In this document: piece by piece, positions 1 through 7,006 of the stretch | Position numbering within the stretch: position 1 is the first letter of the stretch | Layout: every line of letters starts with the position of its first letter | Assembly: GCA_947175845.1 (NCBI GenBank) | Contig: CAMWOK010000012.1 | Location: 1 to 21,914 of the forward strand | Direction: 5' to 3' | DNA length: 21,914 nt | Source of the DNA: an uncultured Lachnospiraceae bacterium | GTDB lineage: Bacteria > Bacillota > Clostridia > Lachnospirales > Lachnospiraceae | Notes under the pieces: generated by a model | Database searches by the model: none | What the model was told of the DNA's origin: nothing | The model's input: the letters and a program-made list of their open reading frames with translations, nothing else | Made by a program: the position numbers and the translations under genes

Positions 1-85
1 TATCATACTCATGTTCGCATTTGCCGCATCCCGTCAGTATGACACATAACAAAACAAGCATACTCCCTATAGCTATTTTCTTCAT
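1..85 (-). CDS. Lipoprotein, N-terminal fragment
   Basis: This is a partial gene running off the left edge; 28 codons are visible. It starts MKKIAIGSMLVLLCVILTGC, a lysine-rich n-region and hydrophobic core ending in the lipobox LTGC, so the protein should be lipidated on Cys20 and anchored on the outer face of the membrane. The next residues (GKCEHEYD) carry another Cys and a His, which could begin a small metal-binding motif, but too little is visible to say. A strong ribosome site (GGGAGG) lies about 9 bases upstream of the ATG. A TATAAT hexamer at 121-126 (minus strand) is a likely promoter. The function cannot be read from this fragment. Confidence 0.8.
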   Translation of the reverse strand, partial: MKKIAIGSMLVLLCVILTGCGKCEHEYD

Positions 86-120
86 GACACCAACCCTCCC
101 ATAAAATTATGTTTTTCTTT

Positions 121-126
121 ATTATA
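121..126 (-). promoter_or_regulatory. Probable -10 box of the lipoprotein gene
   Basis: A perfect TATAAT on the minus strand lies about 36 bases before the lipoprotein ATG. I see no good -35 hexamer at 16-18 bases spacing, so this is tentative. The rest of 127-316 holds no gene or repeat I can support. Confidence 0.4.
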
Positions 127-316
127 CCTCACAAAGGTTGCAAATACCACATCTTTCTACAGAAACTGAAAATCTTGTACGGATTATCCGTATCATTTTG
201 TAAGCCGATATTTCTTGTTTTCGTCACGCATCACCGCCCTCATTGCTCCAATGCTGACTTTCTGCACGCTTCATGCGACAGTAGGATGCGTGCAAAAGTA
301 CGTGAATCCTGCAGAC

Positions 317-363
317 AAAAAACCCTTATAACCACTACGAACGTAGTAATTATAAGGGTTTTT
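317..363 (-). terminator. Terminator of tRNA-Phe
   Basis: A long near-perfect inverted repeat (AACCCTTATAA with TTATAAGGGTT, then inner ACTACG with CGTAGT around an AA loop) starts 10 bases downstream of the tRNA-Phe gene. It is bordered by A and T runs on both sides. On the minus strand it ends in a T run, fitting Rho-independent termination. The structure is symmetric and could work both ways. Confidence 0.85.
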
Positions 364-372
364 CCTTTCCAC

Positions 373-445
<73 letters not shown>

Positions 446-460
446 GCTTAACCGAGATTA

Positions 461-489
461 AGTATACACCACCGCTGTTTTGTTGTCAA
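461..489 (-). promoter_or_regulatory. SigA promoter of tRNA-Phe
   Basis: On the minus strand TTGACA (484-489) and TATACT (461-466) are separated by exactly 17 bases. The -10 box ends 15 bases before the tRNA 5' end. An A/T-rich tract upstream (490-555), shared with the divergent tRNA-Lys promoter, could act as an UP element. Confidence 0.85.
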
Positions 490-556
490 CATATTTTTCC
501 AAAAAGCAGTTTCTGTCGTATGCATAAATTTTTTTGAAAAAATTATAAAAAAAGTG

Positions 557-585
557 TTGACACTTTATGAAATAGGTGGTATAGT
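557..585 (+). promoter_or_regulatory. SigA promoter of tRNA-Lys
   Basis: TTGACA (557-562) and TATAGT (580-585) have a 17-base spacer. A run of A residues lies just upstream. A 15-bp palindrome (TTGTTC GGT GAACAA, 591-605) sits where transcription should start, between the -10 box and the tRNA. Confidence 0.85.
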
Positions 586-611
586 ATCTATTGTTCGGTG
601 AACAACAAAAC

Positions 612-684
612 GCACCGCTAGCTCAGTTGGTAGAGCACCTGACTCTTAATCAGGGTGTCCAGGGTTCGAGCCCCTGGCGGTGCA
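612..684 (+). tRNA. tRNA-Lys (anticodon CTT)
   Basis: This is a complete 73-nt cloverleaf. The acceptor is GCACCGC with GCGGTGC, the D arm includes AGCTCAGTTGGTAGAGC, the anticodon stem-loop is CTGACTCTTAATCAG with anticodon CTT, and the T arm contains GGGTTCGAGCCC. The discriminator base is A and CCA is not encoded. Confidence 0.97.
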
Positions 685-691
685 CTTTAAA

Positions 692-738
692 GGACTGTTT
701 TTGAGGATATGAAAAGCCTTGGGGACGGTTCTTTTTTT
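692..738 (+). terminator. Terminator of tRNA-Lys
   Basis: GGACTGTTTTTGAGG (692-706) pairs with CCTTGGGGACGGTTC (717-731), using several G-U pairs. Seven T residues follow directly. It starts 8 bases after the tRNA. Confidence 0.7.
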
Positions 739-809
739 GTGTATTTTAAAGCCCCTGAAACATAATATGACATCAGATAAAACAGTTTCAACAGGAAAGG
801 AAGGAAATC

Positions 810-1574
810 ATGATTTTTGAAACACACGCCCACTATGATAATGAAGCGTTTGACGCGGACCGGGACGCGCTGCTCGCGTCGCTGCCGGCAAACGGGATCG
901 GCTCCGTAGTCAATGCAGGCGCAAGCCTAGACAGCACAGCGGCCTCCATCCGGCTGGCGGAAACATACCCTTTTGTCTATGCCTCCGCCGGCGTGCACCC
1001 GAGCGAGAGCGCGGAGCTGAACGAAGAGAACTTTGCGCAGCTTCGGGAACAGTGCCGCCACAGGAAAGTTGTCGCCGTGGGGGAAATCGGGCTTGACTAC
1101 TACTGGGATGAACCGGAACCAGAAACGCAGAAGATATGGTTTGCGCGCCAGCTCGAACTTGCGCGGGAAATGCAAAAGCCCGTCATCATCCACTCCCGCG
1201 ACGCGGCAAAGGACACGTATGACATCCTGGCGGCGCACGGTGCCGGCGAGATCGGCGGCGTGATTCACTGCTTTTCCTACAGTCCTGAGATGGCACTCGA
1301 GTATGTAAAACTGGGCTTTTATATCGGGGTCGGCGGCGTGGTCACGTTCAAAAACGGAAAAAAACTCAAGGACGTCGTGAAGGCGGTGCCGCTCGAGCGG
1401 ATCCTGCTCGAGACAGACAGCCCCTACCTGTCGCCGGAACCCAACCGCGGGAAGCGCAATTCCTCGCTCAATTTACCATACATTGCACAGAAAATCGCCC
1501 AAATCAAGGGTGTGTCGCCCGAGGAAGTCGTAGCTGTAACGCACCGCAATGCACGACAAATGTATCGGCTATGA
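810..1574 (+). CDS. tatD: TatD family metal-dependent hydrolase/DNase
   Basis: The protein has 254 residues, the normal length for TatD-type amidohydrolase-fold nucleases, which act as Mg-dependent 3'-5' exonucleases or DNA-processing enzymes in the cytoplasm. The metal ligands are all visible: H6 and H8 in THAHYD, H63 in GVHP, E92 in GEIGLDYY, H128 in IIHSR, H153 in IHCF and D203 in ETDSPYL. A strong purine-rich ribosome site (AGGAAAGGAAGG) precedes the ATG. In Firmicutes tatD usually sits next to rnmV and rsmA. Here rsmA is 2.7 kb downstream and the space holds a MATE gene and a GH18 gene. The gene converges on the MATE gene with only 21 bases between the stops. The family assignment is secure; the physiological substrate is not. 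Confidence 0.95.
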   Translation: MIFETHAHYDNEAFDADRDALLASLPANGIGSVVNAGASLDSTAASIRLAETYPFVYASAGVHPSESAELNEENFAQLREQCRHRKVVAVGEIGLDYYWDEPEPETQKIWFARQLELAREMQKPVIIHSRDAAKDTYDILAAHGAGEIGGVIHCFSYSPEMALEYVKLGFYIGVGGVVTFKNGKKLKDVVKAVPLERILLETDSPYLSPEPNRGKRNSSLNLPYIAQKIAQIKGVSPEEVVAVTHRNARQMYRL

Positions 1575-1595
1575 TGCAAACGGACAGACCCGCGG

Positions 1596-2999
1596 TCAGA
1601 CCACCTTGTGGCAGTACCACTTATCACCGCGAAACCGAAAGGAAAAGACCACTGCCCGAACCACCCATTCCAGCCCCATGGCGATCCAGACGCCGTGGAT
1701 GCCAAATCCCAGCGGAACCGCCGCCAGATAGCCCATACCAACCCGGACCACCCACATGGTGATCAGGGAGAAAACCGAGGTAAAATTCGCGTCGCCCGCC
1801 GCGCGCAGAATGTTTGGCGTCACGTTTGAGAGCGCCCACACAAACGGTAGCGGGACAGCTCCGATAACCACCAGCTGGTAAATGATCGGCAATGTTTCCG
1901 CGTGGGGCGAATACAGCGACAAAATCAGCGGCATCATCGATCCCAGAATCAGCACGGACACAAGGCAGGAGAAACTGCCCAGCAGGATCATCTGCCTGCC
2001 GTATTTTTTCGCCAGCGGAATATCCCCCGCGCCAATACACTGTCCGACCACCGTGATCGCCAGCGTCGACACGGACAGCCCCGCCGAATAAAACAGCCCG
2101 AACGAAGAATTTGTGATGGCGTTCGCCGCAATCTGCGCGTTGCTCAGCCCGGAGATATAAGACTGTACTATCAGGCTGCCTCCGTAAAAGAACATCTGCT
2201 CCGTGGCAAGTGGAATCCCTATCTGGAAGATGCTTTTCTGATATCTCCAGTCCACGCGCACAAGCTCCCGAAGCGGAACGGTCAGGCTTCCCCGCGGAGA
2301 AACCAGCAGGCAGACTGCCACGCCTCCGCCGATCAGCCGCGCGATATTATAGGAAAGCGTGGTGCCCAGAATATCCAGCTTCATGACATTCAGAAAAAGC
2401 ATACTGGCAAAAAGGTGAATCAGATTGATAATCACAGTTAGGCGCAGACACGTTTTGGTGTCTCCCACTCCCCGCAGCACGGCAAACACGCCGTTGTACA
2501 GCGAAAACGGTATCATGGAAATGCCAAACCCGATGGTGTAGGCGGTCGCCTTCTCCCGGATCACGGCGTCTGCAGCGCCAAACATCCAGTTGACTGCCGG
2601 ACCGGCAACAGAAAGCATCAGCGCGCAGGTGGCAAACGATACGGTGCAGGTGGCAAACACAACCTGCCCGGCCGCGCGGCGCATTTTCTCCTGATCGCCT
2701 TTTCCCTTATATTGCGCGACAACCACCGTTCCGCCCGAAGCGACCGCACTCGAAAGCGCGATAACCATGTATGTCAGCGGACCGACCAGACTGACCGCTG
2801 ACACGGATTCCTGGCTGGAAGAACTGATCATCGAGGTTGTCAGCATTCCAATCAGGAAGATAAAAAACTGGTCGATCAGAAGCGGGCCAAACATTCCGAA
2901 AATTTCCTGATATGAGAACTGCGCGCTGTCAAAACGCCGGCTCAGCCACGCATCTGTCCGGGAACCGGGCTTCACCAGCGTAAAATGTGTTGGTTTCAT
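1596..2999 (-). CDS. MATE family efflux transporter
   Basis: The protein has 467 residues, usual for a MATE (multi-antimicrobial extrusion) antiporter with 12 membrane segments. Such proteins export drugs or metabolites using a Na+ or H+ gradient. Hydrophobic segments are spread over the whole length, beginning with the stretch around FGMFGPLLIDQFFIFLIGML. The pattern of two similar halves, the early segment with GPLTYMVIALSSAVASGG followed by VVVAQYKGKGD, and the mid-protein IGIPLATEQMFFYGG are typical. The substrate cannot be predicted. The start at 2999 has an AAAGGA site 11 bases upstream; another ATG 10 bases earlier is out of frame. The gene is divergent from the GH18 gene, and a 17-spaced inverted repeat overlaps its probable promoter. 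Confidence 0.92.
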   Translation of the reverse strand: MKPTHFTLVKPGSRTDAWLSRRFDSAQFSYQEIFGMFGPLLIDQFFIFLIGMLTTSMISSSSQESVSAVSLVGPLTYMVIALSSAVASGGTVVVAQYKGKGDQEKMRRAAGQVVFATCTVSFATCALMLSVAGPAVNWMFGAADAVIREKATAYTIGFGISMIPFSLYNGVFAVLRGVGDTKTCLRLTVIINLIHLFASMLFLNVMKLDILGTTLSYNIARLIGGGVAVCLLVSPRGSLTVPLRELVRVDWRYQKSIFQIGIPLATEQMFFYGGSLIVQSYISGLSNAQIAANAITNSSFGLFYSAGLSVSTLAITVVGQCIGAGDIPLAKKYGRQMILLGSFSCLVSVLILGSMMPLILSLYSPHAETLPIIYQLVVIGAVPLPFVWALSNVTPNILRAAGDANFTSVFSLITMWVVRVGMGYLAAVPLGFGIHGVWIAMGLEWVVRAVVFSFRFRGDKWYCHKVV

Positions 3000-3052
3000 A
3001 TGGAATCATGTCCTTTCAATCTTGATATGGGATGGACGATGACTCCACTCCA

Positions 3053-3085
3053 CTTTTCAGTATTATACCATTCCCGCCTGAAAAG
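3053..3085 (-). promoter_or_regulatory. Extended -10 promoter of the MATE gene inside an inverted repeat
   Basis: On the minus strand TGGTATAAT (TATAAT at 3062-3067) is an extended -10 promoter. It is flanked by the 8-bp arms CTTTTCAG (3053-3060) and CTGAAAAG (3078-3085). An inverted repeat straddling a promoter is a plausible operator for a repressor of the exporter. The operator role is inference. Confidence 0.5.
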
Positions 3086-3139
3086 TAAAGGCTTTTCGGC
3101 AAAGACTCCGCAGGCGCCTGTGAAAGCGTGAATTTTCAG

Positions 3140-3168
3140 TTGATTTTGTCCGGACTTTTCTGTATGAT
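3140..3168 (+). promoter_or_regulatory. Promoter of the GH18 gene
   Basis: TTGATT (3140-3145) and TATGAT (3163-3168) are spaced by 17 bases and lie 29 bases before the ATG. A ribosome site AGAGGAG follows at about 3181-3187. A perfect 10-bp palindrome CAGGCGCCTG (3111-3120) lies 20 bases upstream of the -35 box. Confidence 0.7.
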
Positions 3169-3196
3169 GGAATGAAAGAAGAGAGGAGATATCCCT

Positions 3197-4225
3197 ATGA
3201 ACAACACACCGAAAAAATATCTTCTGGGTTATGCGGGAAATACCGCCGGCATAACCGAAGAGGATGCTAAAAAACTGACCCACATCAACCTTGCCTTTGG
3301 CCAGCTCAATCTCGACGGCAGCATTTCTGTTGACCACCTGACCATCTTGGAGCAGCTGCCGCAGATCCGTTCCTGGAATCCCGAGATCAGGATTGTGCTC
3401 TCCGTGGTTCCCCATGATCCCGACGCTTTTACCGTCAACTGTGCGACACCGCAGGGACGGCAGACTGTTGCCCGCTCCTGCGCAGCGGTCGTGCAGGCGC
3501 ACAAGCTCGACGGTATCGACCTGGACTGGGAGTACCCCTGCGTGCCCTCCAACGGCGCCAATTCCTCCCCTGCGGACAAGCACAATTTCACCCTGCTCTG
3601 CGAGGAGATCCGTCGGCAGCTTGACGCCATCGACGGCAGCCACTATCTGCTCACCATCGCCGCGGGCGCGGACCTGTATTATGTGGAGAGTGTGGAAATT
3701 CCCGAACTGATGAAGACACTCGACTACATCTGTCTGATGACGTATGACCTCAAATGCGGGTTTCACGCGCTGGCAGGGCACCACACCCAGCTCTACTCCT
3801 CCACCGGAGACGTATTCCGAAACAGCTGCGATCAGGCGCTGCGCCTTTTCCATGCCGCGGGCGCTCCCAAGGAAAAGCTTTTGATGGGCGCGGCGTTCTA
3901 CTCCCGCAAATGGGAGGGCATCCAGGATCGCAACCACGGTCTGCTTCAGATCTGTAAAAATGGCGGCGGATACGGTCCCAGCTACCATGAGCTTGTGTCA
4001 GACTATATCGACAAAAACGGATATACCCGCTACTGGGACGACGAGGCGAAAGCCCCCTACCTATTTGACGGGAGCACGTTCCTCTCCTACGACGATCCGC
4101 AGTCCCTCAAAGCAAAGTGCGAATATGTCAACCGGGAAGGCTACGCCGGTATCTTCTACTGGGAGCACGTCTGCGACGCGACACGCACCCTTCTGGATAC
4201 TCTGTACCAGAATCTGAACGCCTGA
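3197..4225 (+). CDS. Cytoplasmic glycoside hydrolase family 18 (chitinase-like)
   Basis: The protein has 342 residues, a single GH18 TIM barrel. The family signature DGIDLDWEYP is at 105-114, with D105, D108, D110 and the catalytic acid E112 all present. The conserved substrate-binding motif MTYD is at 181-184, and YSRKW and GIFYWEH match later barrel strands. GH18 enzymes cut beta-1,4 bonds next to N-acetylglucosamine (chitin, chito-oligosaccharides or glycan cores) by substrate-assisted catalysis. There is no signal peptide, membrane segment or carbohydrate-binding module, so it should act in the cytoplasm on imported oligosaccharides. It is divergent from the MATE gene and has its own promoter. 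The catalytic fold is secure; the substrate is unknown. Confidence 0.92.
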   Translation: MNNTPKKYLLGYAGNTAGITEEDAKKLTHINLAFGQLNLDGSISVDHLTILEQLPQIRSWNPEIRIVLSVVPHDPDAFTVNCATPQGRQTVARSCAAVVQAHKLDGIDLDWEYPCVPSNGANSSPADKHNFTLLCEEIRRQLDAIDGSHYLLTIAAGADLYYVESVEIPELMKTLDYICLMTYDLKCGFHALAGHHTQLYSSTGDVFRNSCDQALRLFHAAGAPKEKLLMGAAFYSRKWEGIQDRNHGLLQICKNGGGYGPSYHELVSDYIDKNGYTRYWDDEAKAPYLFDGSTFLSYDDPQSLKAKCEYVNREGYAGIFYWEHVCDATRTLLDTLYQNLNA

Positions 4226-4304
4226 TTCCGCGCGGAGTTTATGCCGGCGCAAATGACAGAAGGTTCAGGCATGTACGCCTATACAACAAAGAGGAGGATT
4301 CTAT

Positions 4305-5183
4305 ATGGCGGCTCTCGGAAACCCGACCAGCACAATTGCCGTGTTAAAAAAATACGATTTTAATTTTCAGAAAAAATATGGACAGAATTTTCTGATTGAC
4401 GCAAATATTCTGGAAAAAATAATGGATGCGGCAGGGGTGACAAAAGCGGACTGCGTGATCGAGATTGGCCCTGGAATCGGCACTATGACGCAGTATCTCT
4501 GCGAGCGTGCGCGGGAGGTTATCGCCGTCGAGATTGACCAGAAGCTGATCCCCATTCTCACGCAGGACACACTGGCGGACTATGACAATGTCACAGTCCT
4601 CAACGAGGACATCCTCAAGGTGGACGTCAACGCGATTGTGCGGGAAAGAAACAGCGGAAATCCGGTCAAGGTGGTTGCAAACCTTCCATATTATATCACC
4701 ACCCCGATCATCATGGGACTGTTTGAGAGCCATGTTCCGCTCGAGAGCATCACGATCATGGTGCAGAAGGAAGTTGCAGACCGCATGCAGGTCGGCCCGG
4801 GCACAAAAGATTACGGCGCGCTGTCGCTGGCAGTCCAGTATTACGCCAAACCGCAGGTGATGATGACCGTCCCGGCGGGCTGCTTTATGCCGCGGCCCAA
4901 TGTCGACAGCGCCGTCATAAAACTGACGCGCCACGCGCAACCGCCCGTGACCGTTCCAAACGAAAAAATGATGTTCGACCTCATCCGCGCTTCCTTCAAC
5001 CAGCGCAGGAAAACGCTGGTCAACAGCCTTGGAAACACCGCAGGGCTTTCGGTAAAAAAAGAGCGTATCCTGCTGGCGCTCGAGCAGCTCAACCTGCCGC
5101 CCACCGTGCGCGGGGAGGCGCTCACGCTGCACCAGTTTGCGGACTTGACGCGGCTGCTTGCGGATCCTTCTGATTCGGTCTGA
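4305..5183 (+). CDS. rsmA: 16S rRNA (adenine(1518)-N6/adenine(1519)-N6)-dimethyltransferase
   Basis: The protein has 292 residues, the normal RsmA/KsgA length. It dimethylates two adjacent adenines in the 3'-terminal hairpin of 16S rRNA late in small-subunit assembly, using S-adenosylmethionine; loss gives kasugamycin resistance. Visible motifs are KKYGQNFL at 23-30, the SAM-binding VIEIGPGIGT at 51-60, the acidic AVEID at 74-78, the catalytic NLPYYI at 126-131 and FNQRRKTL in the C-terminal domain. The ribosome site is AGGAGG, 9 bases before the ATG. A terminator follows at 5245. The gene is 79 bases after the GH18 gene and may be partly co-transcribed with it. Confidence 0.97.
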   Translation: MAALGNPTSTIAVLKKYDFNFQKKYGQNFLIDANILEKIMDAAGVTKADCVIEIGPGIGTMTQYLCERAREVIAVEIDQKLIPILTQDTLADYDNVTVLNEDILKVDVNAIVRERNSGNPVKVVANLPYYITTPIIMGLFESHVPLESITIMVQKEVADRMQVGPGTKDYGALSLAVQYYAKPQVMMTVPAGCFMPRPNVDSAVIKLTRHAQPPVTVPNEKMMFDLIRASFNQRRKTLVNSLGNTAGLSVKKERILLALEQLNLPPTVRGEALTLHQFADLTRLLADPSDSV

Positions 5184-5244
5184 CAGGATGCGTTGCGGAT
5201 GATTCCTTCAAGTATGCTTTCTTTCACACTTTTTCTGCGTACAC

Positions 5245-5273
5245 AAAAAGGACAGATACACTCTGTCCTTTTT
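5245..5273. terminator. Bidirectional terminator between rsmA and mscL
   Basis: A perfect 12-bp inverted repeat, AAAAAGGACAGA with TCTGTCCTTTTT and a 5-base loop, lies between the convergent stops of rsmA and mscL. The A and T ends give a U run on either transcript. Confidence 0.92.
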
Positions 5274-5274
5274 C

Positions 5275-5706
5275 CTATTCCTGAACGGTTTCATTGTCCG
5301 CAAGCTGGGAAGTACAATGCGGGCATCTGGTGGCCTCGATTGCAATTTCTGATTTGCAGAACGGACATTTTCTGGTGGTCGGCGTCTTGGGCGGCTCCGG
5401 TTTCTGGATGCGTGACATCGCTGTGTTCATGACTTTTACAAGCAAAAACACGATCAGGGCCATGATCAGGAAATTGACGACTGCAGTGATGAACTTTCCA
5501 TAGTACAGCGTGACATCCCCTGTGATATTCCACGCGAGCTGGTCAAAATTCATCCCGCCGAACAGACCCAGCACCGGGTTGATAATGTCGTTGACAAGGG
5601 ATGATACAATGCTTGTGAACGCACCGCCGATAATGATACCGACAGCCATGTCCATCACATTCCCCTTGCTGATAAACTTCTTAAATTCTTCCAAAAATTT
5701 TTTCAT
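5275..5706 (-). CDS. mscL: Large-conductance mechanosensitive channel MscL with C-terminal zinc ribbon
   Basis: The protein has 143 residues. The channel part shows MKKFLEEFKKFISKGNVMDM, the first pore helix (VGIIIGGAFTSIVSSLVNDI, about 22-41) and the second (FITAVVNFLIMALIVFLLV, about 72-90). It opens under membrane tension to release solutes during osmotic downshock. After a proline-rich linker the C-terminus carries CPFC (C114, C117) and CPHC (C128, C131), a likely zinc ribbon replacing the usual helical bundle. An in-frame ATG 12 codons upstream is rejected because it has no ribosome site, whereas this ATG follows AAGGAG by 10 bases. Transcription from 5773-5801 converges on rsmA. Confidence 0.95.
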   Translation of the reverse strand: MKKFLEEFKKFISKGNVMDMAVGIIIGGAFTSIVSSLVNDIINPVLGLFGGMNFDQLAWNITGDVTLYYGKFITAVVNFLIMALIVFLLVKVMNTAMSRIQKPEPPKTPTTRKCPFCKSEIAIEATRCPHCTSQLADNETVQE

Positions 5707-5772
5707 CTCAAGAATGCTCCTTTTTAATTGTGTTTCGTACATTCATATGCTGCGCGCACCCTGCCAACGCCC

Positions 5773-5801
5773 ATTATAGCATATAGGTCTGTGCGTTACA
5801 A
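5773..5801 (-). promoter_or_regulatory. Promoter of mscL
   Basis: On the minus strand TTGTAA (5796-5801) and TATAAT (5773-5778) are 17 bases apart, with an extended TGC before the -10 box. The distance to the mscL ATG is about 67 bases. Confidence 0.75.
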
Positions 5802-5883
5802 GCAGAATTTCCCGGCGGATGCCGCAGCGTGAGCGAAAAAACTTTTGAATCAGGTGTCATACGCTTTGAGAGCAATTGGATTT

Positions 5884-6807
5884 TTAAAAACGGAATCTAA
5901 TGATCGGTGAAGTCTCATCTTTGACAGTTTGACCGTTTTCCAATTTTTGACCGACATAGTAGACAGCTAATTCCCCGTCATAATTTTCCGGAACATATGC
6001 ATACCAGTAATGCCAGTCCTCATCGAATCCTTTTACATATTCGGCGAAAATCTGACATCCCGGGTAATCCACGCCATCCTGACGGGCCGTAAAGCTGGCC
6101 ACATGGTCCGTCCAGCCACTGCTCAGGCGCTGCCACATGAATTCCTTGCTATCAGGGTCGTAGTGAGACTCATCAAAATAGATCCCTTTCGTATAGTAAT
6201 AATCGTGCATAGCGTCTACGCGCTCAGTTGCATCCATCGTATTGACTGTGGAATTCGAAGCAGAGGTTACAAGCCGAATCACTCTCCATTCATACCCTGG
6301 CTTTGCATAGGCCGCCTCGAGTTCAGGTATCATAGAGTACGAATTTATTATTTCTTTCTGTGTATGATACGTAATTTGCACATCGCAGTCCGCATAGCCA
6401 AATCGCTCGGTGTGTATCGTAGGCAGAAAATATGTTCCACCCTCCTCCGCCAGAACCACTCTCGGATCTACATCCGGCTGCTGTTGTGCTACAGGGTCAG
6501 CAGGCTCTGTTGGCTGCTGCGGTTCTGTAGCGTCCGCTCCCTGATAGGGAAGCACGTCTGCCAGGTTGAACATTTCCTCATCAAATGGCTTTCTGCCCTC
6601 GCCTGCGCCGTGCATGGTATAGTGCATGTAGAGTGCGTCCGCGGAAGTGCCCGCCACCCAGCTGGCCGCCACATCCGGGTTCTGCTCAAGATACCACTGC
6701 GGATCAAAGATCCCGCCATCCGCCATATACTGCGGGGCAGCGGACACTGTAGTGCTGCTGCTTAAAATAGCTGCCGCAGCCACGGAAAGCATTAATTTTT
6801 TCTTCAT
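5884..6807 (-). CDS. Secreted protein of unknown function with an NPDV/EGR-type module
   Basis: The protein has 307 residues. It begins with a classical signal peptide (MKKKLMLSVAAAAILSSS, probable cleavage after VSA at 23), so it should be exported and, lacking a lipobox or sortase motif, released or held non-covalently. Residues 32-75 contain FDPQWYLEQNPDV, then ALYMHY, then GAGEGRKPF. This resembles a short module found once or in tandem in many bacterial surface and secreted proteins; its role is not known to me. A Pro/Gln/Ala-rich linker (about 93-115) separates it from a C-terminal domain of about 190 residues, rich in Tyr, Trp and acidic residues, that I do not recognise. A GGAGG ribosome site and a good promoter precede it. 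By eye its G+C is lower than that of the flanking genes. Confidence 0.85.
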   Translation of the reverse strand: MKKKLMLSVAAAAILSSSTTVSAAPQYMADGGIFDPQWYLEQNPDVAASWVAGTSADALYMHYTMHGAGEGRKPFDEEMFNLADVLPYQGADATEPQQPTEPADPVAQQQPDVDPRVVLAEEGGTYFLPTIHTERFGYADCDVQITYHTQKEIINSYSMIPELEAAYAKPGYEWRVIRLVTSASNSTVNTMDATERVDAMHDYYYTKGIYFDESHYDPDSKEFMWQRLSSGWTDHVASFTARQDGVDYPGCQIFAEYVKGFDEDWHYWYAYVPENYDGELAVYYVGQKLENGQTVKDETSPIIRFRF

Positions 6808-6858
6808 GTCTCAATTCCTCCATTTTCTACTTGCATTCTCTATTTAATAAACACGCTC

Positions 6859-6887
6859 AGTATACTTCTTTTTAGGTAAAATAACAA
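6859..6887 (-). promoter_or_regulatory. Promoter of the secreted-protein gene
   Basis: On the minus strand TTGTTA (6882-6887) and TATACT (6859-6864) are separated by 17 bases. The GGAGG ribosome site lies at 6827-6831, upstream of the ATG at 6807. Confidence 0.7.
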
Positions 6888-6974
6888 GTAATTTAAACCT
6901 TAATTCACTGGTTCTGAAGATACTTTGCGCTTTTTGCTGACGCGGCTTTTTTGACAGAATCGCCGCACCTTGAT

Positions 6975-7004
6975 ATTGCGAAACGATTTCGCACGGCTTG
7001 ATGC
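6975..7004. repeat. 30-nt module shared with the element at 12558-12692
   Basis: This stretch matches 12633-12662 in the same orientation at 26 of 30 positions; all four differences are transitions. Both copies contain GCGAA, CGATTT and GGCTTGATGC. It directly abuts the left end of the structured element at 7007. In the second copy the module forms half of an internal hairpin. In this copy the pairing partner is degraded (CACCTTGAT in place of GCATCAAG), which suggests decay. Confidence 0.75.
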
Positions 7005-7006
7005 AA

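Noticed and set aside
2996..3988. A 330-codon minus-strand frame opposite the GH18 gene that would run into the MATE start.
   Set aside because: It is antisense to an intact GH18 catalytic motif and promoter; the protein has no plausible fold signature.
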